A stretch of 64,000 bases of DNA, from assembly GCA_018651745.1 (NCBI GenBank), contig JABIDL010000020.1:1-64000 (forward strand), read 5' to 3'. Under the pieces are notes generated by a model. That model saw only the letters and a program-made list of their open reading frames with translations. It did not search any database and was not told where the DNA came from. Shown here piece after piece: positions 27,039 to 36,103 of the stretch. The position numbers and the translations under genes were made by a program. The stretch is from Candidatus Neomarinimicrobiota bacterium (GTDB lineage Bacteria > Fidelibacterota > Marinisomatia > Marinisomatales > TCS55). Position 1 is the stretch's first letter. Each line of letters begins with the position of its first letter.

Positions 27039-28820
27039 TTATTTAACCAGGAATGCTTTGCGCAATTCCTGAGCAATCGGTGTTGAAATCTTCACAAAGT
27101 AAATACCGGAAGAATAAGCGGAAGCATCCCAAGTAAAGACATGGAAACCACCAGACATGTAAGGATTATCCACCAATGTGGCCACATGCTGACCTGTAAT
27201 ATTATAAATGGAAATATTGGTATACATTTCATACGGAATTGAGAATGGAATGGAAATTGATGGATTGAATGGATTTGGATAGAGTGCCTCAACTTTTAAA
27301 TTTTTGGGGACTTCAATTTTCTGAGGTAAGCCAGATTCCGAAGAAACTTTAATCAGACATCCGCCTGGGCTACATGCTACAATATCTGAAATTCCTCGTA
27401 TTTGAGATGGGAAATCCATGACTAATTTATATTGGCTTTGGTTCCCGCTGATGTCTGCAACAATGACTTCCATATTTCCTTCTAACATTCGTGATTCAAT
27501 AATCCAACCATTAGGCAGATAAACATTCTCAAGAACTTCATTAGAAACAGGATGAGAAAGGGTGAATTGGATTCCACTAACCTCATTTGAACTTTCAATT
27601 ATAATTGATGTGCGGTCACGTCCCGGCAATATAGAAATTTCTCCGGTACCGGTTTCTCCTTTACTTAAATTAGATGATGGATATACTATTTGGTAGGCAA
27701 GTTGCACAATATCTAACATACTTACAGAGCCGTTGCCGCTGTAGTCTGCAATTTCCGCGGCGCAACCTGGATAATCATTGTCTTTCCAATAATCTACAAG
27801 TGTCAATACATCAAAAATATCAATAGACGGCGCATTGTTAATCATATCACCATTGATATTCCCGGCAACCCAAATATTTACATTATCGCAAGGATCACAA
27901 ACGTCCCCCGGACCATCATTATCAGTATCTAGCTGATCAGGATTATACGTTTCAGGACAATTATCAACATCAGATAGTATTCCGTCACCATCAACATCAG
28001 CATTCATTGCATCTATTAATATAGCATTTACTTGAAAAATTTCATCACTCGATGAATTCTGCACAATAGCGATAACTTTCAAATTTTCTTGCACCCAAGA
28101 AGAACCAATATCAAACGATCCGGAATAAACTTGAGATTCTCCCGAAGAACTAATTGTCAAATTTTCCGGAGGAGTGAAATCTCGATTTACATTTCTGGCC
28201 ATATGATATTGGCCTACTGCACCCCAATAGGAATATATATTATCTTCAACTAGAAAAACATATACTCGCTGGTTAGAAGAACTATGATCAGAATCCATAG
28301 ACACTGTAATATCATAATCAATTGTACCGTTATTGACCAACCCATTAATATCTATCGAATAGGGTGATGTAGCGCCAATCATTCCGTTATAGATAATAAG
28401 AAAATTATCATACATAGGCGGCCAATTTGCATTGGCGTATCCACCTTCAGTGCTTTCCAAGCCATTCCATTCTGAATGAGGAATCCCGTTGATAGTGTAC
28501 AAATTTGCTCTCATATCGTACATTGCTGGAATAGAAAAATCAGAATTAGAAGGTGTATAGACTGCGTTATGAAGTTCTATACTGAAAAGCGTTTCGGGGA
28601 ACTGATTTAATAAGGTGTCTATCGCAAAACTTGCGCTTGGGCAGTATGGTCAGTCAAGCCCGGTAAAATCTTCTACGAATACTTTTTGATCGGAGCGGCT
28701 TGCCATTTCAACGATTTCGCGAAGATTTCCCTTAGAAACCAATTGATTTGGATTCGAAATCAATTTTTGAGAAAAGATTGCACTCACCACTACAGTAAGA
28801 AATAATATGTTTTTATTCAT
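27039..28820 (-). CDS. Omp28-like thioredoxin-fold surface protein with Sec (UPYC) and type IX sorting domain
   Basis: Read through TGA at 28650-28652, the frame from ATG 28820 to 27039 gives 593 residues with selenocysteine at 57. The N-terminus is a signal peptide ([15 protein letters not shown]), then [19 protein letters not shown]. This aligns with Omp28-type proteins (VEEFTGxxCxxC) with the first redox Cys replaced by Sec. The thioredoxin-like part continues through [18 protein letters not shown]. Later come thrombospondin-3-like calcium repeats ([30 protein letters not shown]), a dockerin-like pair (about 400-445) and a C-terminal [15 protein letters not shown] sorting domain. It would be a secreted or cell-surface thiol/selenol oxidoreductase. 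Without readthrough only an implausible 494-residue fragment without signal (from 28523) remains. Downstream of DUF6029-like and tlpA genes. Confidence 0.85.
28623..28635 (-). promoter_or_regulatory. Bacterial SECIS-like hairpin of the Omp28-like gene
   Basis: The minus strand CGCAA-GTT-TTGCG forms a 5-bp stem with a loop containing the conserved GU, starting 19 nt after the TGA. The loop is smaller than the GGUCU loops of the other two candidates, so this one is the weakest of the three. Confidence 0.6.
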
Positions 28821-28882
28821 TATTTAATCCGAGTTTATTAATAGCCAAATTTTAGTTTTTTCAATTTAAGAATAATTCAGTC

Positions 28883-30613
28883 TTAAAACATAGAAGTGAA
28901 ACTGATCTTGAATCCGTCTTCAAATGCTTTTATCTCTCGACATACACCATTACTACAAACCAAGCCTCCTTGCAAAGATCCATACATCACAGATAAGCGA
29001 TGCGTAGGTGAAACATTATAAACTGCATCAATCGCAATCCAACTTCGTTCAATTTTCGCAAATCGCTTCAATAATTTTTCAAGTTCGTTCCCTGTAGAAG
29101 ATTTAGCAGTCGTCCCATATTGGAAAGTTGAGATATTATCAATACTCAATGTGAATGACCATTTGGGGGATTTAGAAACAGATAATGCAAAAAAGCGATT
29201 TTCTTGCTCCGGTTTTCGAAAAAGGCTTATTGATGTATCCAATGTGGTTATTTCGTTAAGTTTATCTTCCTGAACATAGTTTTTTGTAACATATTGATAT
29301 TCACTCGAAATTCCGATATTCAAACCATTGGGAAACAAATAATCAAATTCTATCGGAAGGGATGTACCCTGTATTTCTTCATACATCAACCTACGACTAG
29401 AATCAGTATAGATATTCCTAATCAGGAGTGAAACGTCATTCAAAAAATTGACTCCGACATTAGAATGCAATTTATCGTTTAAGAAAAACCCATCTATGTT
29501 CACATTCATTTCCTTTACCGGATTGGATGGTTTTTCTTGACTGAACAAAAATCCGGTTGTTGAATTTGGAACCCAAGTGAACCAATCAACTTGTGACCAA
29601 ATATGGGTTCGGCTTGCCTGCGCAACATGTGCGGAAAAAGTGATTCTATCCGTAATCGGACCACTGAGTTCAATTTGAATTCCTTTCTCGCTGTTAAAAT
29701 CCACTGGATGCGTTAAACGATTTTGTAGGGTTGATGTAAATTCATTAATTCCAATTGGAGGTTGCTGAAAAGGCGTTCGCCCACCATAATAATTCACAAT
29801 ATCAGATCGGTAGTTAGGATCAATATCCAAAAATTGATACCTTTTCATGTCCACACTAAGCGTCCATAAACCTAAATAAATGTTCATATTTGCAAATAAA
29901 CCATGACCACTATTTTCCGATGTTGTGCTGTCCGTATGATCTTCAAGTGTATTATTATCCACATATTCTGCGTAGAGATCGAAAAAATCGCCAAAATATT
30001 CGATCCTGCTGCCAAGCATTGCAGTTATCAGCTGCACAGAATCCGGCGGAATGGGGTGATTTTCTCTGGTACGTAAATAAGATAGTCCAAGATTCATTTT
30101 CTTGTACTGCGCAGAAAGGTCGACACCGAAAAGGGAATGGTCAATTTCATAATTGTGCACACGATCATTGAAATTATTCACATAAATGCTACTTTGGCGG
30201 ATAGTACTCTCCCCTGAAATAAATTTACTTTCCAACCAATCATTCGAATATTGAAATGATAATCCCCGAATACCGTTGTCAAAATCAATAGACTGATCAT
30301 CAAACTGGTTCAGTACCAGCCCTCTTCCCCAAATCTGGTAAATGTCACCAACTTTTAGCAGGAACGGACCATTATTATACTCAAAGCTTATTTTTCTAAG
30401 ACCATTGAATGATTTTCCAAGTTCTGGTTCCGGGCTGAATTCAAATTCTCCCCAAAATGATACATGATTCCAAAATCCATTCAACGCAAGATGTGTTTCA
30501 GAATAATTGAATCCGTTTTCGCTTTCACCAATTTGAAGTTCAGAATTCCCGGAAATTGCTACCTGTCCATGCAATATTATTGTGGTAAATAGGATGGCAA
30601 CCGAGTGCCGCAT
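28883..30613 (-). CDS. DUF6029-like outer-membrane beta-barrel protein
   Basis: A 576-residue protein with a signal peptide (HSVAILFTTIILHGQVA) and barrel-like alternating strands throughout. The stretch LLKVGDIYQIWGRGLVLNQF, followed by DNGIRGLSFQY, resembles the conserved core of DUF6029 proteins found beside Omp28-like genes in Bacteroidetes relatives; this is recognition from memory. It ends in IS-F-T-S-M-F. It lies between tlpA (14 bp upstream) and the selenocysteine-containing Omp28-like gene (62 bp downstream). A role as a porin-like partner of the redox pair is inference. Confidence 0.75.
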   Translation of the reverse strand: MRHSVAILFTTIILHGQVAISGNSELQIGESENGFNYSETHLALNGFWNHVSFWGEFEFSPEPELGKSFNGLRKISFEYNNGPFLLKVGDIYQIWGRGLVLNQFDDQSIDFDNGIRGLSFQYSNDWLESKFISGESTIRQSSIYVNNFNDRVHNYEIDHSLFGVDLSAQYKKMNLGLSYLRTRENHPIPPDSVQLITAMLGSRIEYFGDFFDLYAEYVDNNTLEDHTDSTTSENSGHGLFANMNIYLGLWTLSVDMKRYQFLDIDPNYRSDIVNYYGGRTPFQQPPIGINEFTSTLQNRLTHPVDFNSEKGIQIELSGPITDRITFSAHVAQASRTHIWSQVDWFTWVPNSTTGFLFSQEKPSNPVKEMNVNIDGFFLNDKLHSNVGVNFLNDVSLLIRNIYTDSSRRLMYEEIQGTSLPIEFDYLFPNGLNIGISSEYQYVTKNYVQEDKLNEITTLDTSISLFRKPEQENRFFALSVSKSPKWSFTLSIDNISTFQYGTTAKSSTGNELEKLLKRFAKIERSWIAIDAVYNVSPTHRLSVMYGSLQGGLVCSNGVCREIKAFEDGFKISFTSMF

Positions 30614-30627
30614 AAAATCAATAATTG

Positions 30628-31143
30628 TTAATTTTCTTCAGATTTAGACAGGTTGAGAACCCTTTGGATTTGGTGCTCAATTTCCACTTCATCGCCAGCC
30701 ATATATCCTTGGTGACGCCATACAATTTCACCCGCTTGGTTAACCAATAACGTAGTAGGAAGCAACCGGGCATTCAATTTTTCGGAAATTTGTTTATTGG
30801 GGTCCATCGCAACAAGAAAATTGAATTTCCTAGAGCGAACTGTAGATTTTACTTTTGACAAACTTTTCGGAGTATCTTGATTGATGCTTAACACTTTAAA
30901 CCCGGTTTCTGCATATTTTGCGTGGAAGCCATCCAGGAAACGCATTCCTTTTAAGCAAGGTTTGCACCACGTAGCCCAAAAATCAATCAGTACAGGTCCA
31001 TCCTCTAGCAATTCATTCATAGTCATTTTTTTGCCATCAAGCATTTTGAGTTTGAAATTGGGAATTTTTGTGGTGTTTACAGAACCTTCTGCCAAAAGGA
31101 TAGTAATAAGACAAATTGAAATTGTGAATAAATATTTCATCAA
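30628..31143 (-). CDS. TlpA-family thiol-disulfide oxidoreductase
   Basis: A 171-residue thioredoxin-fold protein with a signal peptide (YLFTISICLITILLAEGS). The redox centre is WATWCKPC (about 55-62) with ordinary cysteines. Further family motifs are GFKVLSINQDTPKSL, the cis-Pro in ARLLPTTLLV and AGEIVWRHQG. It is probably a periplasmic disulfide reductase and is placed to feed electrons to the Omp28-like selenoprotein two genes downstream (inference). First Met (31143) and second Met are adjacent; either may be used. Confidence 0.9.
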   Translation of the reverse strand: MMKYLFTISICLITILLAEGSVNTTKIPNFKLKMLDGKKMTMNELLEDGPVLIDFWATWCKPCLKGMRFLDGFHAKYAETGFKVLSINQDTPKSLSKVKSTVRSRKFNFLVAMDPNKQISEKLNARLLPTTLLVNQAGEIVWRHQGYMAGDEVEIEHQIQRVLNLSKSEEN

Positions 31144-31229
31144 TTTTTTCTATTTATTGAAAAATGAACACTCGACCGTGGATAATAATCGAGCATTTTT
31201 TGAAAGGGAATCCAATCAGTTTCAACCAT

Positions 31230-32519
31230 CTATAAATAAGGTCGAAGAAATAATTCTAATTCGTGTTCAGGAATAAACTTGAGGCTGATTCTTTGAAGGT
31301 TTCTTGCTTCATCAACATCTATAATAAATGAATAGTCCACCGGGATATTAACTGCTTCCATAGCAACTTGAAGTGACCACCCACCAACGGTAAAATCTAT
31401 CAATTGAGCAAATTTTCGTTCTACAATATAATGAATACGTTCACTTTTGGCCGTGTGCCACACTTTTTCCGGAGTATCCACAATGACAACTTTTACTGCA
31501 CCATTATTATCGTAAAACCGTATGACCGGAACAGCACGGTATTTACCAAATTTAATTCGTTTGGTTAGTTCACCGGGGAAATTGAATTTGTCTTTATCAA
31601 AAAAGAAAACTGTGAGCGCACCTTCTTGCTTAAGTCCGGAATATGGCAATGAAGTAAGCATTTCTTTAATTACATTGCCTTTAATTGAAAAATTTACCGG
31701 AAGATGAATGGTTATTTTTCCGATGTTATCTTCTGAATAGATAAAATCTGGACGCGTAATGGTTACTTCATACGGATCAGCCATAAGTTTGTCAAGAACC
31801 CCAATCAGCATGGATGTGTTTTCTGCCATATCGGGATCGCCGGAAATAAAAGGGTCGGAAGTAATATCCATAGACCACTCGCCACCGGATTTTTTATAAT
31901 TTGGTTTAATAGGAATTCCTCTCGCGCCAGCCATAATATCCATAGACGCCTCTAAAGCTTCAAGGGATTTGTCTATTTCTATACCCACTTCAGAGGATGA
32001 TCTGGCATAGGATTTGTCCATTGGACTTGGCTTAGATTCAAGTAAAGCAGGATATTTCGAAGGTGCGATTTTAGGCAGGAATGGTGTCAGCATTGTCTGG
32101 ATTGCCTCCGTTAATTTTATATTGAGCTTGGGGATTTCATTATATTTTTCAGAAATTTTTCGTCGATCAGCTTCCTCCCAAGTTGCAACGTCAATCAATT
32201 GAATATTGATTTGGATATTATCTAAAGATCTCGAAAACTTGCCAAGTAACAGTAGATTTTTAGATCCGCGAGGTTGGTGTAGCATTAACGAGCGGTTATC
32301 CATAATTACTTCAAGATCTTGTCTATTTTTTAAAACAACTCCCTGCTGGTTTGTCAGCTGAGCATTTAGCATATCCACGAACCCCTGGGCAAGCCAATCT
32401 ACGGATTCATCCCGTTCAGTATTTTCGAACTTGAGGATATAGACGAAAGTCTTTGGAGCAGAAAAGGCGATAGTAGAAAACGCTATTAGCGCAATGATGG
32501 TTTGTTTGCTTCTAAGCAT
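31230..32519 (-). CDS. Exported protein with TolB/CsgG-like N-terminal domain
   Basis: A 429-residue protein with a signal peptide (QTIIALIAFSTIAFSAPK). Residues about 25-150 (VDWLAQGFVDMLNAQLTNQQ, then LLLLGKFSRSLDNIQINIQL and DVATWEEADRR) follow the pattern of TolB-N/CsgG-type domains that sense or assemble at the envelope. The C-terminal half (about 170-429) has no family I recognise, with a possible STAND-like beta segment (DPYEVTITRPDFIYSEDNIG). It is 11 bp downstream of gltX but probably unrelated in function. Confidence 0.7.
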   Translation of the reverse strand: MLRSKQTIIALIAFSTIAFSAPKTFVYILKFENTERDESVDWLAQGFVDMLNAQLTNQQGVVLKNRQDLEVIMDNRSLMLHQPRGSKNLLLLGKFSRSLDNIQINIQLIDVATWEEADRRKISEKYNEIPKLNIKLTEAIQTMLTPFLPKIAPSKYPALLESKPSPMDKSYARSSSEVGIEIDKSLEALEASMDIMAGARGIPIKPNYKKSGGEWSMDITSDPFISGDPDMAENTSMLIGVLDKLMADPYEVTITRPDFIYSEDNIGKITIHLPVNFSIKGNVIKEMLTSLPYSGLKQEGALTVFFFDKDKFNFPGELTKRIKFGKYRAVPVIRFYDNNGAVKVVIVDTPEKVWHTAKSERIHYIVERKFAQLIDFTVGGWSLQVAMEAVNIPVDYSFIIDVDEARNLQRISLKFIPEHELELFLRPYL

Positions 32520-32530
32520 ACGAATTCAAA

Positions 32531-33949
32531 TTAGTCGCTTTGAGGTAGTTTTTCCAATGCAAATTTAAGGCGACGGATACAAATTTCTTTTCCCAATATT
32601 TGCATCAATTCAAACAATGATGGGCCAAATCCAATTCCTGTTAATCCTAGTCTGACAGGATGAATTAATTTACCTGCAGATATTTCGAGTTTTTCTGCTG
32701 ATACACGCAATGCCGATTCAAGGTTTTCTTCTGACCAATCTGTCAGTCCTTCTAAAGACAAAACATAATTCTGTACGAATTCATTTATCGATTTATCTTT
32801 CCACCGTTTTCGAACTGCTTTTTCTTCATAATTTTCAGGATCTTGAAAATAAAAAGCACTTAAATTTCTCAATTCGGATAAAGATTTGACGCGGTCTTTC
32901 AAAGAAGATATAACTTCCATCGCAAAAGATTCTGTGGATCTGTTCGCCCAATCCGGGTAAAGTGCATTCATCATTTCAAATACTTGAGGGCCGGTTAAGC
33001 GAAACATATGTTGTCCGCTCACCCAATGTAATTTCTTCTCGTCAAATACAGCACCTTTTTTTTGAACTTGCGATATATCAAACAATTCAACCAAATCTTC
33101 ACGCGTAAATATTTCCTGTTCTGTATCCGGATTCCACCCCAACAAGCCAAGGTAATTCAATAATGCATCCGGCACATAGCCTTCATCCCGGAATTCTTGG
33201 ACACCCGGCGCACCATGGCGCTTACTTAACCTTTTTTTATCCTGCCCCAAAATCATTGGTAAATGTGCAAATTCGGGCTCAGTAAAACCAAATAATTTAT
33301 AAATAATGAGTTGCTTTGGTGTATTTGGGATATGATCTTCACCTCGAATAACATGTGTAATTTCCATCGCATTATCATCCAGTACACAAACAAAATTAAA
33401 TGTTGGGCTCCCATCAGATCGAGCAATAATAAAGTCGTCTATTTCGGAATGTTGCACGGTTATAGCACCGTAAATAAGGTCTTTGTAGTGGGTCTCCCCT
33501 TTGGGAATTTTTATGCGAATTGTATAGTTCTCTCCCCTATTCAGTCGATCGCTCTCTTCTTTTTCATCTAAATTTCTACAGGTTTTAGCATACCGATAAA
33601 CACGTTTTTCTTTATCTGCAATTTTTCTATCCTCATCAAGTTTTTCTTTAGAACAAAAACAGCGGTACGCATTCCCGTCTTTTAAGATGTGCTGGATTGC
33701 TGCATGGTAGGAATCTTCTCTTTCAGATTGAAAAACGAGCGGCCCGTCCCATATAAGACCCAACCATCGCATAGATTCGCAGATTTGATCTACATATTTC
33801 TGTTGCGATCTCTCTTTGTCTGTATCTTCGATGCGTAGATAAAACTGACCTCCTGTTTTTTTCACAAAAAGCCAATTGAACAAGGCTGTCCGAGCACCTC
33901 CTAAATGAAGTTCCCCTGTTGGGCTGGGAGCAAATCGTACTTTAGTCAT
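32531..33949 (-). CDS. gltX: Glutamyl-tRNA synthetase
   Basis: A 472-residue class I synthetase. The HIGH box appears as HLGGARTALFN (about 16-26) and the KMSKS box as KKRLSKRHGA (about 246-255). Bacterial GluRS also shows YLRIEDTDKERS near residue 39 and the anticodon-binding helices at the end. A zinc-type cluster is suggested by YRCFCSKEKL. It charges tRNA-Glu; a tRNA-Glu(CTC) is present at 26.8 kb. Length and motifs are normal. Confidence 0.97.
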   Translation of the reverse strand: MTKVRFAPSPTGELHLGGARTALFNWLFVKKTGGQFYLRIEDTDKERSQQKYVDQICESMRWLGLIWDGPLVFQSEREDSYHAAIQHILKDGNAYRCFCSKEKLDEDRKIADKEKRVYRYAKTCRNLDEKEESDRLNRGENYTIRIKIPKGETHYKDLIYGAITVQHSEIDDFIIARSDGSPTFNFVCVLDDNAMEITHVIRGEDHIPNTPKQLIIYKLFGFTEPEFAHLPMILGQDKKRLSKRHGAPGVQEFRDEGYVPDALLNYLGLLGWNPDTEQEIFTREDLVELFDISQVQKKGAVFDEKKLHWVSGQHMFRLTGPQVFEMMNALYPDWANRSTESFAMEVISSLKDRVKSLSELRNLSAFYFQDPENYEEKAVRKRWKDKSINEFVQNYVLSLEGLTDWSEENLESALRVSAEKLEISAGKLIHPVRLGLTGIGFGPSLFELMQILGKEICIRRLKFALEKLPQSD

Positions 33950-33999
33950 TTGATTGAATTTAATTCGAACATAAGCTTTGCTAAATTACAAAAGATAAA

Positions 34000-34806
34000 T
34001 CAAAGTAAAGAAAACAACTCCGCAAGAAATCTATCTGTAAAAATGATGAATTCTAGGAATTTGAAAGATGAGATGATGGATGGAAGCAATACAATTTCTA
34101 ATAGAATAAAACCAAATACCATGCCCGTTCCAAATGGAATTTGAATGGGGTTTTTATCTAAATTTTTTATTTTCATCATTGCGACCCAATAAAGAATTCC
34201 AAACACAGAAGCAATAAAATACATTAAAAAAGAACGATAAGGTCCAAGATAAAATCCCAAAGAAATTGCCAAAAGTATATCGCCACCGCCAAGATTTTTG
34301 CGTTTATTAAAAACTTGCACTATCCAGCTGACACCCCAAATAAATCCCGGACAAAATACCATCCCGGCTATATGGTATTTCCATGAAAAACTGCCAAAAA
34401 ATAATGATGTTGCTAAAAAGATGAATGAGGCGATTAAAAGCCCATGATAAATTTGAAAATGTTTTAAATCAATAATGGCAATTGCTAAAAGGAAACAAAT
34501 CCCCAGACAAAGTGAGGTCGTTTCAAATGGATGATTGAAATTGAAAAATAATATCCAAATTCCAGCACAAAGTAATTCAACGATTGGATATTGCCATGAA
34601 ATCCTACCCGAACAATAGCAGCATTTTCCTCCAAATATGAAAAAGGAAAACAGGGGAATGTTCATCCACCACTTAAGAGGTGTGTTGCATAAAATACAAT
34701 GAGAACCGGGGGTAATAATACTTTCTGATTTTGGCACCCTCACGATTAGAACATTGATAAATGAACCGATAAGTAAACCGAATAATATTTTAAGAGTAAG
34801 AATCAA
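34000..34806 (-). CDS. Prepilin peptidase (type IV leader peptidase)
   Basis: An A24-family membrane aspartic protease and methylase (268 residues from the chosen start). Visible motifs are FGLLIGSFINVLIVRVP, a CxxC...CxxC zinc motif (CILCNTPLKW...CCYCSGRI) and the catalytic Asp in IAIIDLKHFQ and GGGDILLAISLG. It processes prepilins and pseudopilins; no pilin gene is in the window. The frame is open to 34854, but that extension runs through the tRNA-Ser(TGA) gene, so translation likely begins at TTG 34806 a few bases past the tRNA end. No good ribosome-binding site is seen, suggesting a leaderless message after tRNA processing. Confidence 0.85.
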   Translation of the reverse strand: MILTLKILFGLLIGSFINVLIVRVPKSESIITPGSHCILCNTPLKWWMNIPLFSFFIFGGKCCYCSGRISWQYPIVELLCAGIWILFFNFNHPFETTSLCLGICFLLAIAIIDLKHFQIYHGLLIASFIFLATSLFFGSFSWKYHIAGMVFCPGFIWGVSWIVQVFNKRKNLGGGDILLAISLGFYLGPYRSFLMYFIASVFGILYWVAMMKIKNLDKNPIQIPFGTGMVFGFILLEIVLLPSIISSFKFLEFIIFTDRFLAELFSLL

Positions 34807-34822
34807 GGGGCTGGAATCGTTG

Positions 34823-34911
34823 CGGAGGCGAGAGGATTCGAACCTCTGGTCCACGTAAGTGGACGCTGGTTTTCAAGACCAGTGCATTCAGCCAGACTCT
34901 GCCACGCCTCC
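34823..34911 (-). tRNA. tRNA-Ser (TGA)
   Basis: A class II tRNA with acceptor GGAGGCG/CGCCTCC, anticodon stem CTGGT/ACCAG with loop CTTGAAA (anticodon TGA), a long variable arm (GTCCACTTACGTGGAC) and T loop TTCGAAT. Discriminator G; no encoded CCA. Confidence 0.94.
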
Positions 34912-34938
34912 AATTTTAAGTATGAGTTAATATTGATT

Positions 34939-35026
<88 letters not shown>

Positions 35027-35031
35027 AATAT

Positions 35032-35283
35032 CTAAACAATTCCAATAAGCTGTTTAAACGCTTCTCCACCTTTGTATGATTTAATCTTCTTTTCCCTTTT
35101 TCGTGCTTCTGCTATTGTACCATAATTTTCTATGTGAATCAACTGTAGTGGCCTTCTCAATTTAGTGGATTTTACCGATCCATTGTTATGAGCAATTAAT
35201 CTTTCTTCAAAATTTTTGGAATAACCAATATAATAATTTCCGTCTTTTAAACTTTGAAGAACATAAACACAATATTTACTCAT
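35032..35283 (-). CDS. GIY-YIG nuclease domain protein, tRNA-Ser associated
   Basis: An 83-residue single-domain GIY-YIG protein (UvrC/YhbQ fold). The signature is YCVYVLQSLKDGNYYIGYS, with the conserved Arg in FEERLIAHNNG and a basic helix EARKREKKIKSYKGG. The catalytic Tyr/Arg residues are present; the final Glu/Asn region is short. The frame continues upstream to 35337 through tRNA-like sequence, but ATG 35283 is the sensible start. It is enclosed between a copied 5' half of tRNA-Ser and the intact tRNA-Ser(GGA), which begins 6 bp downstream of its stop. That arrangement suggests the ORF entered by targeting this tRNA. Confidence 0.82.
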   Translation of the reverse strand: MSKYCVYVLQSLKDGNYYIGYSKNFEERLIAHNNGSVKSTKLRRPLQLIHIENYGTIAEARKREKKIKSYKGGEAFKQLIGIV

Positions 35284-35299
35284 ATTGATTATAGGTACA

Positions 35300-35343
35300 T
35301 CCCGCAGAATGCGGGACTCCTTAAGCCACTCGGACACCTCTCC
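35300..35343 (-). repeat. 5' half tRNA-Ser copy plus TCCCG...CGGGA hairpin
   Basis: Positions 35317-35343 duplicate the first 27 nt (acceptor 5' strand and D arm) of tRNA-Ser(GGA) at 35000-35026. On the minus strand the copy runs into the hairpin TCCCGCATTCTGCGGGA (35316-35300). The copy cannot form a tRNA. Confidence 0.85.
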
Positions 35344-35361
35344 AATCGAGCATAAAAATAA

Positions 35362-36018
35362 TTAATTGGATTCTTCGGATTTATCCTTTTCCTCTGAATC
35401 TTCAGTACCATTTTCTTCAACAGTTTCATCAGTTTCTTCGGGTTGTTCATCTTCCGGTGTGTCGGCATTTTCGGCCTTATCTTTTTCTTCAGAAGATTCT
35501 TTTGATTCATCTTCAGAAGAATCTTGAGACGATTCTTCCAATTTAATTTCCGGTTCTACGTTAGGTTCTGGATCTTCTTTTGAATTAGTATCTACAGGTT
35601 CTTCATTCTCTGTATTTTCGGTTGAACCATCTTCAGTTTCAACATCTTCCAATGATTCTGTAGTCGCATTTTCCGCTTCGGTAGATTCATCAACCTTTTC
35701 TTCTGCATTCGGATCCGGTGATGATTCGGAAACTGGTTCTTCTGCGAGATCTTTTTCTTGAGTGTCTTCAGATTGTTCAGCCCCTTCTTCCTGCACTGCA
35801 TCATTATCCAAAACAATATCCGCCAAATGAGCTTCTTCATCCATACGCTTTAAAGCACCGTCCAAAGTTTCACCATCGTTCATTTTTACCATTTGTTCAT
35901 TAAAACGGTAGTACCCAGTCTTTTCGGATAACACACTTTTTACATATTTAACAAATGTAGCTGCTTTATCCTTTTTGCCTTTCGCTTTATCTGCAAATGA
36001 TTTTTGTTTCTTAGCCAT
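35362..36018 (-). CDS. Hypothetical protein with conserved basic N-terminus and acidic tail
   Basis: A 218-residue protein of unknown function. The first 65 residues are basic and ordered-looking (KSFADKAKGKKDKAATFVKY, then SEKTGYYRFNEQMVKMNDGE). From about 75 to the end it is a disordered Glu/Asp/Ser/Pro-rich tail. It has no signal peptide or membrane segment. The bipolar charge suggests an adaptor or nucleic-acid-associated protein; nothing firmer can be said. It is monocistronic-looking, with a 344-bp distance to tRNA-Ser(GGA) filled by the GIY-YIG element. Confidence 0.68.
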   Translation of the reverse strand: MAKKQKSFADKAKGKKDKAATFVKYVKSVLSEKTGYYRFNEQMVKMNDGETLDGALKRMDEEAHLADIVLDNDAVQEEGAEQSEDTQEKDLAEEPVSESSPDPNAEEKVDESTEAENATTESLEDVETEDGSTENTENEEPVDTNSKEDPEPNVEPEIKLEESSQDSSEDESKESSEEKDKAENADTPEDEQPEETDETVEENGTEDSEEKDKSEESN

Positions 36019-36103
36019 TGTTATACTTTCTTTTGATTTATGTTAATAAAAATTATCAATGAATTTAGTGGCTTATTCGTATTAATTCAAAAACCAATTC
36101 ACC

